A DNA stretch of 64,000 nucleotides. It comes from Aliivibrio wodanis. Lineage in GTDB: Bacteria; Pseudomonadota; Gammaproteobacteria; Enterobacterales; Vibrionaceae. The notes below the pieces were generated by a model. It had not been told where the DNA came from. It made no database searches and saw nothing but the letters and a program-made list of their open reading frames with translations. A program made the position numbers and the translations under genes. The stretch is taken from contig LN554847.1 in the NCBI GenBank assembly GCA_000953695.1, forward strand, positions 124,001 to 188,000, given 5' to 3'. Positions 8,242-18,605 of the stretch are shown in pieces. Numbering within the stretch: the stretch's first letter is position 1; every line of letters begins with the position of its first letter.

Positions 8242-9702
8242 ATGAATAAACCAAAACTGCCATCTTTGACTCTATTGGTAACAAACGCACAGCGCTTGGA
8301 GTCTGGTTTGTCGGCTCAGCATACATGGAAGGAAGAAGGCGGAATCATCGGTATGGCCACGACATCAGATTGGCGACTCACCGATTCGGATGGCCAAGTA
8401 AGCTCAGAGCATTGTGAGGTCGTTGTAGTTGATGGAGCATATTGCCTAAAAGATATTTGCGGGAGTACTTATGTTAATGGTGCTCACTTGCCACTAGGGA
8501 AAGGCCAGTTAGCTCGCTTGAATCATAAAGATGAAGTTTCCATAGGGCCATACCAATTACGCACTTTGTTTGGTAACGCTAATGAGGTCAAGGAACAGTA
8601 TGGTTCATTAGACGCGTTGTTTATCTCGCGAGACGAAGATCTACTTTCTGATTCGGCATACGAAGAAGAGCCCGAGCTGGAAAATGAAAACATTGAAACA
8701 GACCCACTTAACGCACTTGATGAATTAATGGGTTCACAAGAAGTTAATGAAAATAGGTTAATTGAACCAGAAGCTGAGAAAAGTGAACTGCCTCAGCAAT
8801 CATTAGTGCCAGATGAGGGTTTGGGGTTACATGGAGTTGCGTTTACACCACAAGCGGATAGTGAGTATGAAATGACATCATCTATTCGTCTTAAGAAAAT
8901 TTTAGGTTTTGGTTTTAACAAATTGAAACCTTCGAATAAAGAAGAGCGAACCAACGTTTCTCAACCTGTGGCACCGCTCACCCAACTAAATAACAACGTA
9001 TCAGAAGGCTTCACAATGGATGAAAAAACACTGGATCTGTTAGAAGAAGAAGTGGCGAAGAGCATCCTGCCACAGGCAGAGACATTTAACCATAGTAATA
9101 CACAAACTAACCACCTTATCACAGGCCCAATGCTTGACGGTTTAGGGGTGAATTTGAGTGATGAAGACAATATGGCACGAATGCATTTATTGTCACAAGA
9201 AATGGGGGAGTCTCTTCAAGCGTGCGTACGTGGCTTACTGGATTTACATCAACAGGTGAGTGACGGACGCTTCGGTACGCTAAACAGAAACCTTCAACCT
9301 ATCGAAGATAACCCTTTGCGTCTAGGGCTATCATATGAAGAAACGGTTAAAACTCTTTATGACGCAGACAAAAGTCTGGTGCATTTATCTGCACCTGCGG
9401 CGATAGCAGAAAGCCTTAAGACGGTACGTGATCATAATGAAGCTATGCAGCATGCAACCGCAGATGCGTTGAGCCAGATTTTAACTGCGTTCTCTCCAGA
9501 GGTGATGCTACGACGCTTTCACCACTATAAGCGCACCACTGATACGACGCAAACATCGAGCGATGAGTGGGCTTGGAAGATGTATTGCAACTACTACCGT
9601 GAGTTAACTTCCAACCGCCAGAGAGGGTTCGAAAAACTATTCTGGGAAATCTTCGAGCAGTCATATGATCGAAATATTCGAGAAAAGCAACGGGAGCTAT
9701 AG
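8242..9702 (+). CDS. T6SS FHA-domain protein (VasC/TagH type)
   Basis: A 486-residue protein with an N-terminal forkhead-associated domain at about residues 30-112 (IIGMATTSDWRLTD, SSEHCEVVV, STYVNGAHL). The FHA phosphothreonine-binding motifs are recognisable but the Gly-Arg pair is weak. A long acidic, low-complexity linker follows (about 125-290). The C-terminal TagH domain (about 300-486) ends with EKLFWEIFEQSYDR. In other bacteria FHA proteins of T6SS loci link assembly to threonine phosphorylation, and in V. cholerae VasC occupies this same position. No PpkA kinase or PppA phosphatase is encoded nearby, so the phospho-switch may be absent or the partner may lie elsewhere. Confidence 0.9.
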   Translation: MNKPKLPSLTLLVTNAQRLESGLSAQHTWKEEGGIIGMATTSDWRLTDSDGQVSSEHCEVVVVDGAYCLKDICGSTYVNGAHLPLGKGQLARLNHKDEVSIGPYQLRTLFGNANEVKEQYGSLDALFISRDEDLLSDSAYEEEPELENENIETDPLNALDELMGSQEVNENRLIEPEAEKSELPQQSLVPDEGLGLHGVAFTPQADSEYEMTSSIRLKKILGFGFNKLKPSNKEERTNVSQPVAPLTQLNNNVSEGFTMDEKTLDLLEEEVAKSILPQAETFNHSNTQTNHLITGPMLDGLGVNLSDEDNMARMHLLSQEMGESLQACVRGLLDLHQQVSDGRFGTLNRNLQPIEDNPLRLGLSYEETVKTLYDADKSLVHLSAPAAIAESLKTVRDHNEAMQHATADALSQILTAFSPEVMLRRFHHYKRTTDTTQTSSDEWAWKMYCNYYRELTSNRQRGFEKLFWEIFEQSYDRNIREKQREL

Positions 9703-9704
9703 CC

Positions 9705-10184
9705 GTGATAAAAGCGCTATGGATGTTGTGCTCACTAATGATGCTGACTGCATGTAGTAGCTCGCCGGAACCTTATGAACCCGAGAAGGCACAAACAAAA
9801 TTGACATTCAGTTTGGTCAGTGACGATTTGGTCAACCCCAACATTTGGGGAGAGTCATCGCCAGTAGAGATTCAGGTCTTCGAATTAAAAGATGATTCGA
9901 TGTTTACGTCTGCAGGCTATGAGCAACTCAAAACAGATTATAAAAAAGCATTGCGGAGCAATTTTGTCAAAATTTACGACTATGTATTACTTCCTGAGCA
10001 GTTCAAATTCATCAATGCTTTTGAAGTCGATAAAGAGACAAACTACATCGGAGTGATAGCTCATTTTTCTGAACCAGAATTAAGTGAATGGAAAAAAACC
10101 GTAAAAGTACTAAATAAGGGCAGGGAATACCATTTGCTCATAATTTTGAAAGACTATAATGTAAAATTAGATAGGGTGGAATAA
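9705..10184 (+). CDS. tssJ: TssJ, T6SS outer-membrane lipoprotein (VasD)
   Basis: A 159-residue lipoprotein starting at GTG, 2 bases after the FHA gene stop. The signal peptide ends in the lipobox LTAC with Cys17 as the lipidated residue. The mature part is a transthyretin-like beta-sandwich, with PVEIQVFELKDDSMF matching the conserved V.I.Q....F region of TssJ. It anchors the TssJLM membrane complex in the outer membrane by binding the periplasmic tip of TssM. Position and length are standard. Confidence 0.95.
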   Translation: MIKALWMLCSLMMLTACSSSPEPYEPEKAQTKLTFSLVSDDLVNPNIWGESSPVEIQVFELKDDSMFTSAGYEQLKTDYKKALRSNFVKIYDYVLLPEQFKFINAFEVDKETNYIGVIAHFSEPELSEWKKTVKVLNKGREYHLLIILKDYNVKLDRVE

Positions 10185-10190
10185 CATAAG

Positions 10191-11525
10191 ATGTTTGCAC
10201 GTAATCGAGTGATTTGGAATGAAGGCTTGTTTATAAAGCCTCAGCATTTCCAGCAACAACAGAGATACACAGAATATTGTATTGATGAGCGTTTGAGTTC
10301 AGTTAGTCGGTATTTATACGGTGTCTCTGAGTTGTCATTGAACCCTGAATATCTATCGTTTGGTCGTATTGCCATTGAGCGAGCTGTGGGGATAATGCCC
10401 GATGGTACGGTCTTTCGTATTCCGCAAGAAGACGATATGCCCGACGCTCTAGAAGTAGATGATGCATCATTAGCGAACCAAATTATTTACCTTGCCATTC
10501 CATTGCGTAGTGGATCTTTAATGGAGATAAACTGGCCAGAAGAGCGAGGTTCAGGACGTTATGTCTGTCGTCGTCAAGAAGTTCGTGATGTACACAGTGT
10601 ACAAGGGGATATCACAACAATAGAAGTGTCCCCGGTGCGTATGCAAATTATGTTAGAGCGAGAAGATAGAAGCTCTTACGCATCTATTGCGATTGGTCGT
10701 ATTTTAGAAAAACGTCCAGATGGTAGCGTAGTATTAGACCCAGAGTTTATTCCGTGTCACTTGAATGTGGTTGGTATCTCCTCATTGCATCGCTTCATCA
10801 ATGAAATGTCGGGGTTGATGCGAGAACGAGCAAAGAACATTGCACAACGCATTAGCTCACCGTCTCAAGGCGGTGTGGCAGATGTGTCTGATTTCATGTT
10901 GTTGCAAGCGCTTAACCGATTACAACCTCAGATGAAACACCTAGCCGAACTTCGCAGCTTGCATCCTGAGAGGTTGTTTGAGTGTCTTTCAACAGTATGT
11001 GGCGAGCTTGCTACATTTACAGACGAAAGCAGATTGCCACCAAGCTTGCCAAGTTATAGCCATGATTTACCGAGTCAATCATTTCAACCACTGATCCGAA
11101 ACTTACGTCAGAGTTTAAGTGTTGTATTGGAACCAAGAGCGGTATCAATCCAGCTAGAAAAACGAAAGTATGGATTAATGGTTGCGCCGATCCACGATCC
11201 TCAATTGATGGAAAGTGCAGAGTTCATTATTGCTGTCAGAGCGAGAATGCCACTAGACGAGCTACGCCGTTTGTTTACTCAGCAAACCAAAGTGTCTTCA
11301 GTTGAGAAGATCCGCGAGCTGATCTCACTTCAGCTTCAGGGTATTCCGTTAACGTCACTACCAGTAGCACCTCGTCAGCTTCCATACCACGCAGGTTATA
11401 CATATTACCAACTGGATAAAACAAGTCCTGCATGGTCAATGCTGAACCATTCAAGTGGTTTTGCGTTCCACGTAGCCGGTGCATTTGAAGATCTAGATCT
11501 TCAGTTCTGGGCGATCAGGAGTTAA
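10191..11525 (+). CDS. tssK: TssK, T6SS baseplate-to-membrane-complex adaptor (VasE)
   Basis: A 444-residue protein with the signature start NRVIWNEGLFIKPQHFQQQQ, and later PVRMQIMLEREDR and LPYHAGYTYYQLDK. TssK trimers connect the baseplate wedges (TssEFG) to the cytoplasmic parts of TssL and TssM. Its fold resembles phage receptor-binding proteins. It lies 6 bases after tssJ and 2 bases before tssL, so the membrane-docking genes are tightly packed. No abnormality is visible. Confidence 0.97.
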   Translation: MFARNRVIWNEGLFIKPQHFQQQQRYTEYCIDERLSSVSRYLYGVSELSLNPEYLSFGRIAIERAVGIMPDGTVFRIPQEDDMPDALEVDDASLANQIIYLAIPLRSGSLMEINWPEERGSGRYVCRRQEVRDVHSVQGDITTIEVSPVRMQIMLEREDRSSYASIAIGRILEKRPDGSVVLDPEFIPCHLNVVGISSLHRFINEMSGLMRERAKNIAQRISSPSQGGVADVSDFMLLQALNRLQPQMKHLAELRSLHPERLFECLSTVCGELATFTDESRLPPSLPSYSHDLPSQSFQPLIRNLRQSLSVVLEPRAVSIQLEKRKYGLMVAPIHDPQLMESAEFIIAVRARMPLDELRRLFTQQTKVSSVEKIRELISLQLQGIPLTSLPVAPRQLPYHAGYTYYQLDKTSPAWSMLNHSSGFAFHVAGAFEDLDLQFWAIRS

Positions 11526-11527
11526 TT

Positions 11528-12301
11528 ATGGAATCAACCAAAAAAGACTCTCTATTGTCTAGTTTGCTGTTTGATGATGTCGAAAAAATCAACAATGATC
11601 AAGACTACTGGTTTCAACTTCGTGGCGACAACCCAAATCCCTTGATTGATGCAGCAACACCGTTGTTTGGCCTTTCGCTACGAGTTCGCTCACTTACTGA
11701 GTGTGAAAATATCGATCTCATTTATCGTCAAACAGTCGAAGAGATCAAAACGATAGAAATCGAGCTGTCAGAGCAAGGTTATGAGCATGCCATTTTAATG
11801 GCCTATCGCTACATTTTGTGTGCATGTCTGGACGAGTCTGTAATGGGGGCAGAGTGGGGAGCGTCAAGCGTATGGGCAGAGCACTCGATGTTATCGCGCT
11901 TTCATAATGAAACTTGGGGTGGTGAAAAAGTATTTACCATTCTGAATCGTCTAGAGGGTGAGCCGGAGCGATACAAAGCTTTACTCGAGTTTATTTATCA
12001 CTGCCTGATTTTGGGCTTCGAAGGCAAATACCGCGTTATGGAAGGCGGTCATGCAGAGCGCGAAAAGGTGATTACGCGCCTGTACGACACTTTGAGTGGT
12101 TTTGACGAATGTGAGCATCAAGCTCTTACCAGCGCGACTGAACATGTCGTTCGCGCCAAATATAAGTTAAGTCGACAAATTCCGGTTTGGTCGGTGTTCC
12201 TAGGGTTCGTCGTTCTCTGGGCTGGATTGTTTTTGGGGTACACCTACGTACTGCATAACAAATCAAGCGACGTGTTAAATCAATTAAATCAAATACTTTA
12301 A
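11528..12301 (+). CDS. tssL: TssL, T6SS inner-membrane protein (DotU/VasF)
   Basis: A 257-residue protein of the DotU family. The cytoplasmic helical hook domain is recognised by NPLIDAATPLFGL, the block YRYILCACLDESVMG, and ETWGGEKVFTILNRL. A single C-terminal membrane segment follows (VFLGFVVLWAGLFLGYTYVL, about residues 220-240). There is no peptidoglycan-binding OmpA extension, as is usual for the short Vibrio form, so cell-wall anchoring must come from another protein. It partners with TssM in the inner membrane and binds TssK. Confidence 0.96.
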   Translation: MESTKKDSLLSSLLFDDVEKINNDQDYWFQLRGDNPNPLIDAATPLFGLSLRVRSLTECENIDLIYRQTVEEIKTIEIELSEQGYEHAILMAYRYILCACLDESVMGAEWGASSVWAEHSMLSRFHNETWGGEKVFTILNRLEGEPERYKALLEFIYHCLILGFEGKYRVMEGGHAEREKVITRLYDTLSGFDECEHQALTSATEHVVRAKYKLSRQIPVWSVFLGFVVLWAGLFLGYTYVLHNKSSDVLNQLNQIL

Positions 12302-12326
12302 TAATAATTAGGCTAGGTGGCACGTT

Positions 12327-14933
12327 GTGATCCGTATAGAATTACCAACTCTTATCTCAAAACTTAACACTCAAAGTAAATTAGCTTTAGAACAAGCGGC
12401 CTCAATTTGTATTGAGCGCCAACATCCAGAAGTGACACTAGAGCATTATTTAGATGTGCTTCTAGATAATCCATTATCGGATGTTCGTTTAATTCTGAAA
12501 CAAGCAGGGTTAGAAGTCGAAACAGTAAAACAAGCAATTGTTGAGACATACAGTCGTGAGCAAATGCTTGATACTTACCCTGCATTCTCCCCTCTGTTAG
12601 TTGAGTCGCTTCAAGAAGCATGGCTTCTCTCAACCACAGAGCTAGAGCAAAATGAATTACGCTCTGGTGCGGTATTTCTTGCGGCATTAACTCGTGTTGA
12701 CCGCTACCTTCCTTTCAAACTGATTGCTCTTTTTGAAGGCATTAACCGAGAAAGCTTAAAGAAAAACTTTACATTAATTTTGAACGAATCAGCAGAAACT
12801 GCCGTTGAGAACAAAAGTGAACAGCGTGAATCACCCCTTCAAAATACAGCAGAAACGCCACTTGATAAATTCTGTACCAACGTAACAGAGCAAGCACGTA
12901 AGGGTGAGCTTGATCCTGTATTGTGTCGTGAAAATGAACTGAATCTGATGATCGACATCCTCTGCCGTCGCCGTAAAAATAACCCTATTGTAGTGGGAGA
13001 TGCCGGTGTCGGTAAAAGCGCCATGATCGAAGGTCTAGCCCTACGTGTGGTAGCTGGTAATGTGCCAACTCAACTACAAAACGTAGAATTATACTCATTA
13101 GACTTAGGTCGATTGCAAGCTGGTGCTTCAGTTAAAGGTGAATTTGAAAAACGCCTTAAAGGTGTTATCGATGGCATTAAGGACTCAACAAAGCCAATTA
13201 TTCTATTTATTGATGAAGCACATACGCTTATCGGTTCGGGTAACCAAGAAGGTGGTAGCGATGCTGCTAACCTACTCAAGCCTGCGCTAGCACGTGGTGA
13301 GTTAAGTACGGTTGCCGCCACAACTTGGAAAGAGTACAAGAAATATTTTGAAAAAGACCCTGCGTTGACTCGTCGATTTCAGCTCGTTAAGCTCGATGAG
13401 CCGAGTATTGAACAAACGATTGATATCTTGCGTGGCCTCAATGGTGTGTATGAGAAGGCACATAATGTCTTGATTACTGATGAAGCGTTAAAAGCAGCAG
13501 CTGAGCTGTCCGCTCGCTACATTTCTGGTCGTCAATTACCCGATAAAGCGATAGATATACTAGACACTGCATGTGCACGCATAGCGATTAATATGACAAC
13601 TCCTCCTAAGCGCTTGGCAATGCTAGAAACAGTATGCCATCAACGCCAACTGGAAATTGATATGCTTGAGCGTGATCAGTACCTCGGACAAATCGTAGAT
13701 GTTGATCGTCTTGATGTACTTCGCACGCAAGAAATAGCTGATGAGGCAGAAAAAGCCACATTGACAGAAAGCTGGCAACAACAAAAAGAGCTAGTAGAGT
13801 CGATTATTGAGCTACGAGCAGATCTGATGTCTTTGAACACAGAAGAGCAAGAGCCTGAAAAAACAGAACAGGCTTACAACGACCTACAAGACAAATACGC
13901 AGCGTTGGATACGATTGCATATGATCAACGTTTGATGTATCCACAAGTTGATTCAGACCAGATCGCAGAGGTTATTGCCGATTGGACTGGTGTACCTGTT
14001 GATCAAATGAACACCAACGAGCTGAACAAGATCACCCACCTTACAGCAACACTAGGTGAGGCGATCAAAGGGCAAGAGATCGCAATTGAGCGTATTCATC
14101 GCCACTTGTTAACTGCTCGTGCTGATTTGCGCCGCCCAGGCAGACCGAAAGGCGCCTTTTTACTTGTTGGGCCAAGTGGTGTTGGTAAGACAGAAACCGT
14201 TGTTCAGTTAGCCGAGCAGTTGTATGGCGGTAAGCAGTTCCTAACGACGATCAATATGTCGGAGTACCAAGAGAAGCACACAGTATCTCGCTTAATTGGT
14301 TCGCCTCCAGGGTATGTTGGTTACGGTGAAGGTGGTGTATTAACCGAAGCCATTCGCAAAATGCCTTACTCCGTTGTCCTTTTGGATGAAGTAGAAAAAG
14401 CGCATCCAGAAGTATTAAATCTCTTCTATCAAGGCTTTGATAAAGGTGAACTTGCCGATGGTGAAGGTCGCTTGATCGACTGTCAAAATATCGTGTTCTT
14501 CTTAACATCTAACCTTGGTTACCAAACCATCGTGGATTACGCAGAAGATAAAGAGAAACTCGATGACGCGCTATATCCTGAACTTGCTGCTTTCTTCAAG
14601 CCAGCACTGTTAGCTCGTATGGAAGTGATTCCTTACCTTCCTTTAGGTAAAGAAGTACTTGATCAAATTGTTCGTGGCAAGTTAACACGTCTAGAGAAGC
14701 TATTTAAGTCTCGCTACAATGCAGAGATGGAAATTGGTGAGGGTTTAATTGACGAAATCCTAAGTCGAGCAACGCGTAGTGAAAATGGCGCTCGCATGCT
14801 TGAGGCCATCATCGAAGGTCAACTATTGCCACCAGTGTCACTTGCTCTCCTTAATAAACTAGCAGAAAGAGAACCGATCCACCTCATTCGTCTTGCAGCA
14901 TCGGACGGTGAGTTTATCGGGGAGGTAGAGTAA
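12327..14933 (+). CDS. tssH: TssH/ClpV, AAA+ ATPase that recycles the sheath
   Basis: An 868-residue Hsp100 ATPase starting at GTG. The N-domain (about 1-150) binds the TssC N-terminus. The first AAA+ module has Walker A GDAGVGKS near residue 228 and Walker [10 protein letters not shown] coiled middle domain spans about 415-530. The second AAA+ module has GPSGVGKT near 615 and [14 protein letters not shown]. Both ATP sites appear intact. ClpV pulls TssC through its pore to dismantle contracted sheath for reuse. The middle domain is short and the family-specific N-domain replaces that of ClpB, which separates it from the heat-shock ClpB. vasH starts 2 bases later. Confidence 0.97.
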   Translation: MIRIELPTLISKLNTQSKLALEQAASICIERQHPEVTLEHYLDVLLDNPLSDVRLILKQAGLEVETVKQAIVETYSREQMLDTYPAFSPLLVESLQEAWLLSTTELEQNELRSGAVFLAALTRVDRYLPFKLIALFEGINRESLKKNFTLILNESAETAVENKSEQRESPLQNTAETPLDKFCTNVTEQARKGELDPVLCRENELNLMIDILCRRRKNNPIVVGDAGVGKSAMIEGLALRVVAGNVPTQLQNVELYSLDLGRLQAGASVKGEFEKRLKGVIDGIKDSTKPIILFIDEAHTLIGSGNQEGGSDAANLLKPALARGELSTVAATTWKEYKKYFEKDPALTRRFQLVKLDEPSIEQTIDILRGLNGVYEKAHNVLITDEALKAAAELSARYISGRQLPDKAIDILDTACARIAINMTTPPKRLAMLETVCHQRQLEIDMLERDQYLGQIVDVDRLDVLRTQEIADEAEKATLTESWQQQKELVESIIELRADLMSLNTEEQEPEKTEQAYNDLQDKYAALDTIAYDQRLMYPQVDSDQIAEVIADWTGVPVDQMNTNELNKITHLTATLGEAIKGQEIAIERIHRHLLTARADLRRPGRPKGAFLLVGPSGVGKTETVVQLAEQLYGGKQFLTTINMSEYQEKHTVSRLIGSPPGYVGYGEGGVLTEAIRKMPYSVVLLDEVEKAHPEVLNLFYQGFDKGELADGEGRLIDCQNIVFFLTSNLGYQTIVDYAEDKEKLDDALYPELAAFFKPALLARMEVIPYLPLGKEVLDQIVRGKLTRLEKLFKSRYNAEMEIGEGLIDEILSRATRSENGARMLEAIIEGQLLPPVSLALLNKLAEREPIHLIRLAASDGEFIGEVE

Positions 14934-14935
14934 CC

Positions 14936-16516
14936 ATGAGTCAATGGTTGGCGTTTGCTACTGAATTGGTGGGGGTAAGAAAACCTCACCTGCTTGCGTT
15001 GCGTTTTGTCGCTTTACTTAATCAAGGCATGAAACTAAGGGACAGCTTTTTACTGTTACCGTCGCGAGATGGTCGCAATTTGGTTCCGCATGACTCTCAG
15101 CGCCAATATGCATGGTCAGTGACTGATTTTGATGTCCCTTTTGCACACGTCTTGCAATCGCTTAAACCCATGCAGCTGACAGTCGAAGATTTGGTTTTTT
15201 GGCGTTCAAACCGAGCGTTCTCTGAATTGGTCGAGAACGTAGGAATGTTTGATTCTGTGTGTGTGCAGCCTTTGCCAATGGGTGATAGACAAGTCCATTC
15301 CATACTGCTGATGATAGGAGAAAACCACAAGATCTCAAGCGTACTTAAAGACACGGGCTTTATAAAGTTTGTTGATGTGTTTGCTCAGCAATGGAAATTG
15401 CTCACAGAAATGGAGCGTGAAGAGCAAACTCGTATGGAAATGAAAGAGTCGCTTTATGATATACAACGCGACTCAGCGAAACGAGTGATGGCTAATCGCT
15501 TGGCAACGACGCTGATCGGGGAAAGTGCAGTAATGCAAAAGTTGAGAGAGCAGATTGTTTCTGCTGCGAACTCTCAGCTTTCCATAATGGTTCAAGGTGA
15601 AACAGGAACAGGCAAAGAACTTGTTGCAGCTGCTGTTCATGAGCTCTCATCTCGTCAGTCAGCGCCAATGGTTGCCGTTAACTGTGCTGCCATCCCTGAA
15701 CATCTACTAGAGAGTGAGTTGTTTGGTTACTGTAAAGGCGCTTTCTCAGGTGCGGATACAGATAAGCAAGGTCTTATTGCACAAGCAGATGGAGGCACAT
15801 TATTTCTAGATGAAATTGGCGACATGCCCCTGACTCTTCAAGCAAAGTTACTTCGTGTATTAGAGACTCGGACATTTCGTCCTCTTGGCGGAAAGCAAGA
15901 ACAAAGCTCTGGTTTCCGATTAGTTTCAGCAACACACGTTAATTTGATCGAACAGGTAAGAAAAAAAACCTTCCGACAAGATTTGTATTATCGACTGTTC
16001 CAATATCCGATTTTATTACCTAATTTGTCAGTTCGATTGGAAGATTTAGTTTTGCTATGCAGTCACTTCGTACGCATGTTTAATGAGCAACACGGCACAA
16101 GCATTCGAGGCCTCAATTATCGAGCACTAGACTGTTTAAAACAGTATGATTTTCCGGGCAATGTTCGTGAGCTTAAGTATCTTGTGGAGTTTGGTTGCGC
16201 ACAAACCCTAGATGGAACAGAAATTGAGGCAGGTTGCCTTACCCATCGCTTAAACTTAATGCGTAACCTTGAACCCGTCGCAGAGTCGAATTTTGTCTCC
16301 GTTTCGGAGCCAGTATTATCTTTTGAAGAACAAAGTTATACATCTAACTTTGCCGTGATTGATGATTTAAAGCAAGCTATCAACGACTTTGAAACTACCA
16401 TCATTACCGAAAGGTTAATGCATTTCTCTGGTGATCGGGCTAAGGCTGCAAAAAGCCTTGGTATTCCAAAACGGACGCTGGCGTACAAGTGCCAAAAATT
16501 GGAGATCAAAGCATGA
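14936..16516 (+). CDS. vasH: VasH, sigma-54 enhancer-binding activator of the T6SS
   Basis: A 526-residue bacterial enhancer-binding protein. An N-terminal GAF-like sensory region (about 20-170) precedes the AAA+ domain, with Walker A GETGTGKE near 220, the sigma-54 contact loop GAFSGA near 268 (the usual form is GAFTGA), and Walker B GGTLFLDEIGD near 290. The C-terminal Fis-type helix-turn-helix reads DRAKAAKSLGIPKRTLAYKC. In V. cholerae VasH works with RpoN to switch on hcp operons. Here the paired dyads and sigma-54-like promoters at 1020-1131 and 23741-23844 are likely targets. The gene lies inside the structural operon, so activator and machine are made together. The Thr-to-Ser change in the contact loop is conservative. 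Confidence 0.95.
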   Translation: MSQWLAFATELVGVRKPHLLALRFVALLNQGMKLRDSFLLLPSRDGRNLVPHDSQRQYAWSVTDFDVPFAHVLQSLKPMQLTVEDLVFWRSNRAFSELVENVGMFDSVCVQPLPMGDRQVHSILLMIGENHKISSVLKDTGFIKFVDVFAQQWKLLTEMEREEQTRMEMKESLYDIQRDSAKRVMANRLATTLIGESAVMQKLREQIVSAANSQLSIMVQGETGTGKELVAAAVHELSSRQSAPMVAVNCAAIPEHLLESELFGYCKGAFSGADTDKQGLIAQADGGTLFLDEIGDMPLTLQAKLLRVLETRTFRPLGGKQEQSSGFRLVSATHVNLIEQVRKKTFRQDLYYRLFQYPILLPNLSVRLEDLVLLCSHFVRMFNEQHGTSIRGLNYRALDCLKQYDFPGNVRELKYLVEFGCAQTLDGTEIEAGCLTHRLNLMRNLEPVAESNFVSVSEPVLSFEEQSYTSNFAVIDDLKQAINDFETTIITERLMHFSGDRAKAAKSLGIPKRTLAYKCQKLEIKA

Positions 16517-17169
16517 AGCAGTGCCTTGTAGCAGCAATTGCGGCATCCAGTTGGCTTAGCGTTAGTTCGACCAGTTTTGCAAATCAACCCGAGAATTTGG
16601 TGGAGCAGGCGAACCAGTGCCGACAAATACCAGCTCGCTTAGACCGTCTAACATGCTTTGATGCTGTCTTCGCAACGCCATTAGAAGAGCATACTTCCCT
16701 CGCTGCCGATAACTCTTACCCTTCGGAATGGAATCGGGCGATTGAGGCTCGTGATGACTTAGAGCCTGGAGAGGGATGGGCCTTAGTTGTAGAAGGCAAA
16801 GGCAAGGAGGGAAGTGCTTGGGTTGCTTTACCGGCTCAAAATACCATGTTTGCAGAGCAAGATGCACCAGTACTGTTGCTTAGTTGTATCAACAATTTGA
16901 GCCGTGTTGAGTTAGCGTTGCCTCAAGAAGCAGTTGATGCGCGTATCCAAGTTTCTGTTCGTGGAGCGATGCAGTATTGGCGTAGTGATGACGATGGCGT
17001 GTTGTTTTCATCAGCGCGAGGTTTACCTGCAATCGACATGATGAAGCGCATCGCGAATGACCCATACCTCACGTTGCGCTCCAATTCAGATTTTGCTGAT
17101 GGCCTTCAGTTTAACACTCGTGACTTAAAGCATGGCCTTCGAGCGTTACGCGAACGTTGTGGTTGGTAG
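16513..17169 (+). CDS. vasI: VasI, T6SS-associated periplasmic protein
   Basis: A 218-residue protein whose ATG at 16513 overlaps the vasH stop (ATGA). This start gives a clean signal peptide (MKQCLVAAIAASSWLSVSS, cleaved near SFA). An in-frame start at 16489 would place it further inside vasH and add a poor leader. The mature part contains the paired cysteines CRQI and RLDRLTCFD typical of VasI, and the block EPGEGWALVVEGKGKEGSAW. VasI is common in Vibrio T6SS loci but its molecular role is not firmly known. The position between vasH and tssA is the same as in V. cholerae. Confidence 0.88.
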   Translation: MKQCLVAAIAASSWLSVSSTSFANQPENLVEQANQCRQIPARLDRLTCFDAVFATPLEEHTSLAADNSYPSEWNRAIEARDDLEPGEGWALVVEGKGKEGSAWVALPAQNTMFAEQDAPVLLLSCINNLSRVELALPQEAVDARIQVSVRGAMQYWRSDDDGVLFSSARGLPAIDMMKRIANDPYLTLRSNSDFADGLQFNTRDLKHGLRALRERCGW

Positions 17170-17177
17170 GAGGACAA

Positions 17178-18590
17178 ATGGAAATTACTGAATACCGTCA
17201 ATGTATCGCTAAACCGATCAGCAATGACAGTCCAGTTGGCGAACGACTTGTCGATCATCCCCTTTTTGACTTTGTCGAAGACCAGATGATAAAAGTTGGC
17301 TCGCTCGCTCATGCTTCGGTCCAGTGGAATGAAGTTGAACACAGCACGTTAAAGCTCCTTGGAGAGCAGAGTAAAGATATTAAACTGCTCGTTTATTTAC
17401 TCCAATGCTTACACAATCAAGTGACGCCAATGCGCCTCATTACATCGTTTGAAGTAATGGGGGAGTTTATAAGCCACTATTGGAATGAGTGCTTTCCAGC
17501 GCCGGGACCAAGGGGGAACTTGCCAAGAAGAAAGTTCTTCAGCCAAATGGCTCAACGTTTTACTTTAGTGATCGATAAGTTTGATTTCTCGACGTTAGAT
17601 GAAACAGATCGCCAAGCGTTACAAAAAGCCGTAACAGAATGGAAAGAGGCGATTGAGAAGCTAGAACTTACCTCTGAGTTAGTTGACTCTGTCATGGTTC
17701 GAGTTAAAGGCGAGCTTTCACGCGCTGAAGAAAGCCAACGAGTTACCGAGCAAAGTGAGGCAAAAGCCGAACAAGTTGCACTGACATCTGTCACGCCGTC
17801 ATCTTCAAGTGTGGTGGTAGACCACTCTAGTGACAAAGCGGCTAAACAAACGCTGTTGAAAGTGGCCGATTTCCTTTCCGAACAGGATTATGGAATTGCT
17901 CTGGCTATTCGACTTCGACGTTTCGCCGTCTGGGGCAGTATTTCTTCACTACCAGATCGTAAACAAGATGGCGAAACCATGCTCCGTGGTATGCAAGTCG
18001 ATCGAGTAAAAGACTATCAAGATCAGCTTCGTCACCCTGACCTTGCTCTATGGCGAAAAGTAGAACAAAGCCTGACGCTTGCTCCGTATTGGTTTGAGGG
18101 ACACCTCATGAGTCACGCCATCGCCAAACAGTTGGGTAAAGAGGACTGGTGTAAAGCCATAGTGGAAGAGACGCAAAACTTTCTCAATCGCATGCCTTCC
18201 TTATTCGAGCTGAAGTTTAAAGGGGGTGAACCATTCGTTTCAGAAAGCGTAAAAGAGTGGTTAATCAACGCTGATCAAGTTGATGGTTCGTCCGGTCAGT
18301 CTGTTGGCGGTGATTGGCAGGAAAAACGCAAAGAAGCGCTTCAACTGGCAAAAGAAGGAGGCATCGCCGTCGCCCTTTCTATGTTGAATGATGGCTTAGT
18401 CAGCGCAGTCGAGCCAAGAGACCAGTTTTATTGGCGACTTTTGGCTGCTGATTTAATGCGCACCAACCATCTCGATGCAATGGCAAAAGAACAATATCAA
18501 ACACTCAATAGCCAGATCGAAAATCTCACCGTTCCTGATTGGGAACCGAGTTTGGTTGAACAAATACAAAGACATACAACGTCAGAGTAA
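17178..18590 (+). CDS. tssA: TssA, T6SS assembly cap/priming protein (VasJ)
   Basis: A 470-residue protein of the ImpA_N family. ATG 17178 has a strong AGGAGG ribosome site, which excludes the in-frame start at 17157. The N-terminal ImpA_N region shows CIAKPISNDSPVGERLVDHP, then LLEQ-type helices and PAPGPRGNLPRRKF. A Ser/Glu-rich linker (about 190-220) precedes a helical C-terminal VasJ-type domain containing PYWFEGHLMSHAIA. TssA proteins start sheath and tube polymerisation and stay at the growing distal end. No membrane segment is seen, which separates it from VasL downstream. Confidence 0.93.
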   Translation: MEITEYRQCIAKPISNDSPVGERLVDHPLFDFVEDQMIKVGSLAHASVQWNEVEHSTLKLLGEQSKDIKLLVYLLQCLHNQVTPMRLITSFEVMGEFISHYWNECFPAPGPRGNLPRRKFFSQMAQRFTLVIDKFDFSTLDETDRQALQKAVTEWKEAIEKLELTSELVDSVMVRVKGELSRAEESQRVTEQSEAKAEQVALTSVTPSSSSVVVDHSSDKAAKQTLLKVADFLSEQDYGIALAIRLRRFAVWGSISSLPDRKQDGETMLRGMQVDRVKDYQDQLRHPDLALWRKVEQSLTLAPYWFEGHLMSHAIAKQLGKEDWCKAIVEETQNFLNRMPSLFELKFKGGEPFVSESVKEWLINADQVDGSSGQSVGGDWQEKRKEALQLAKEGGIAVALSMLNDGLVSAVEPRDQFYWRLLAADLMRTNHLDAMAKEQYQTLNSQIENLTVPDWEPSLVEQIQRHTTSE

Positions 18591-18605
18591 ACAAGGATAC
18601 AATTC

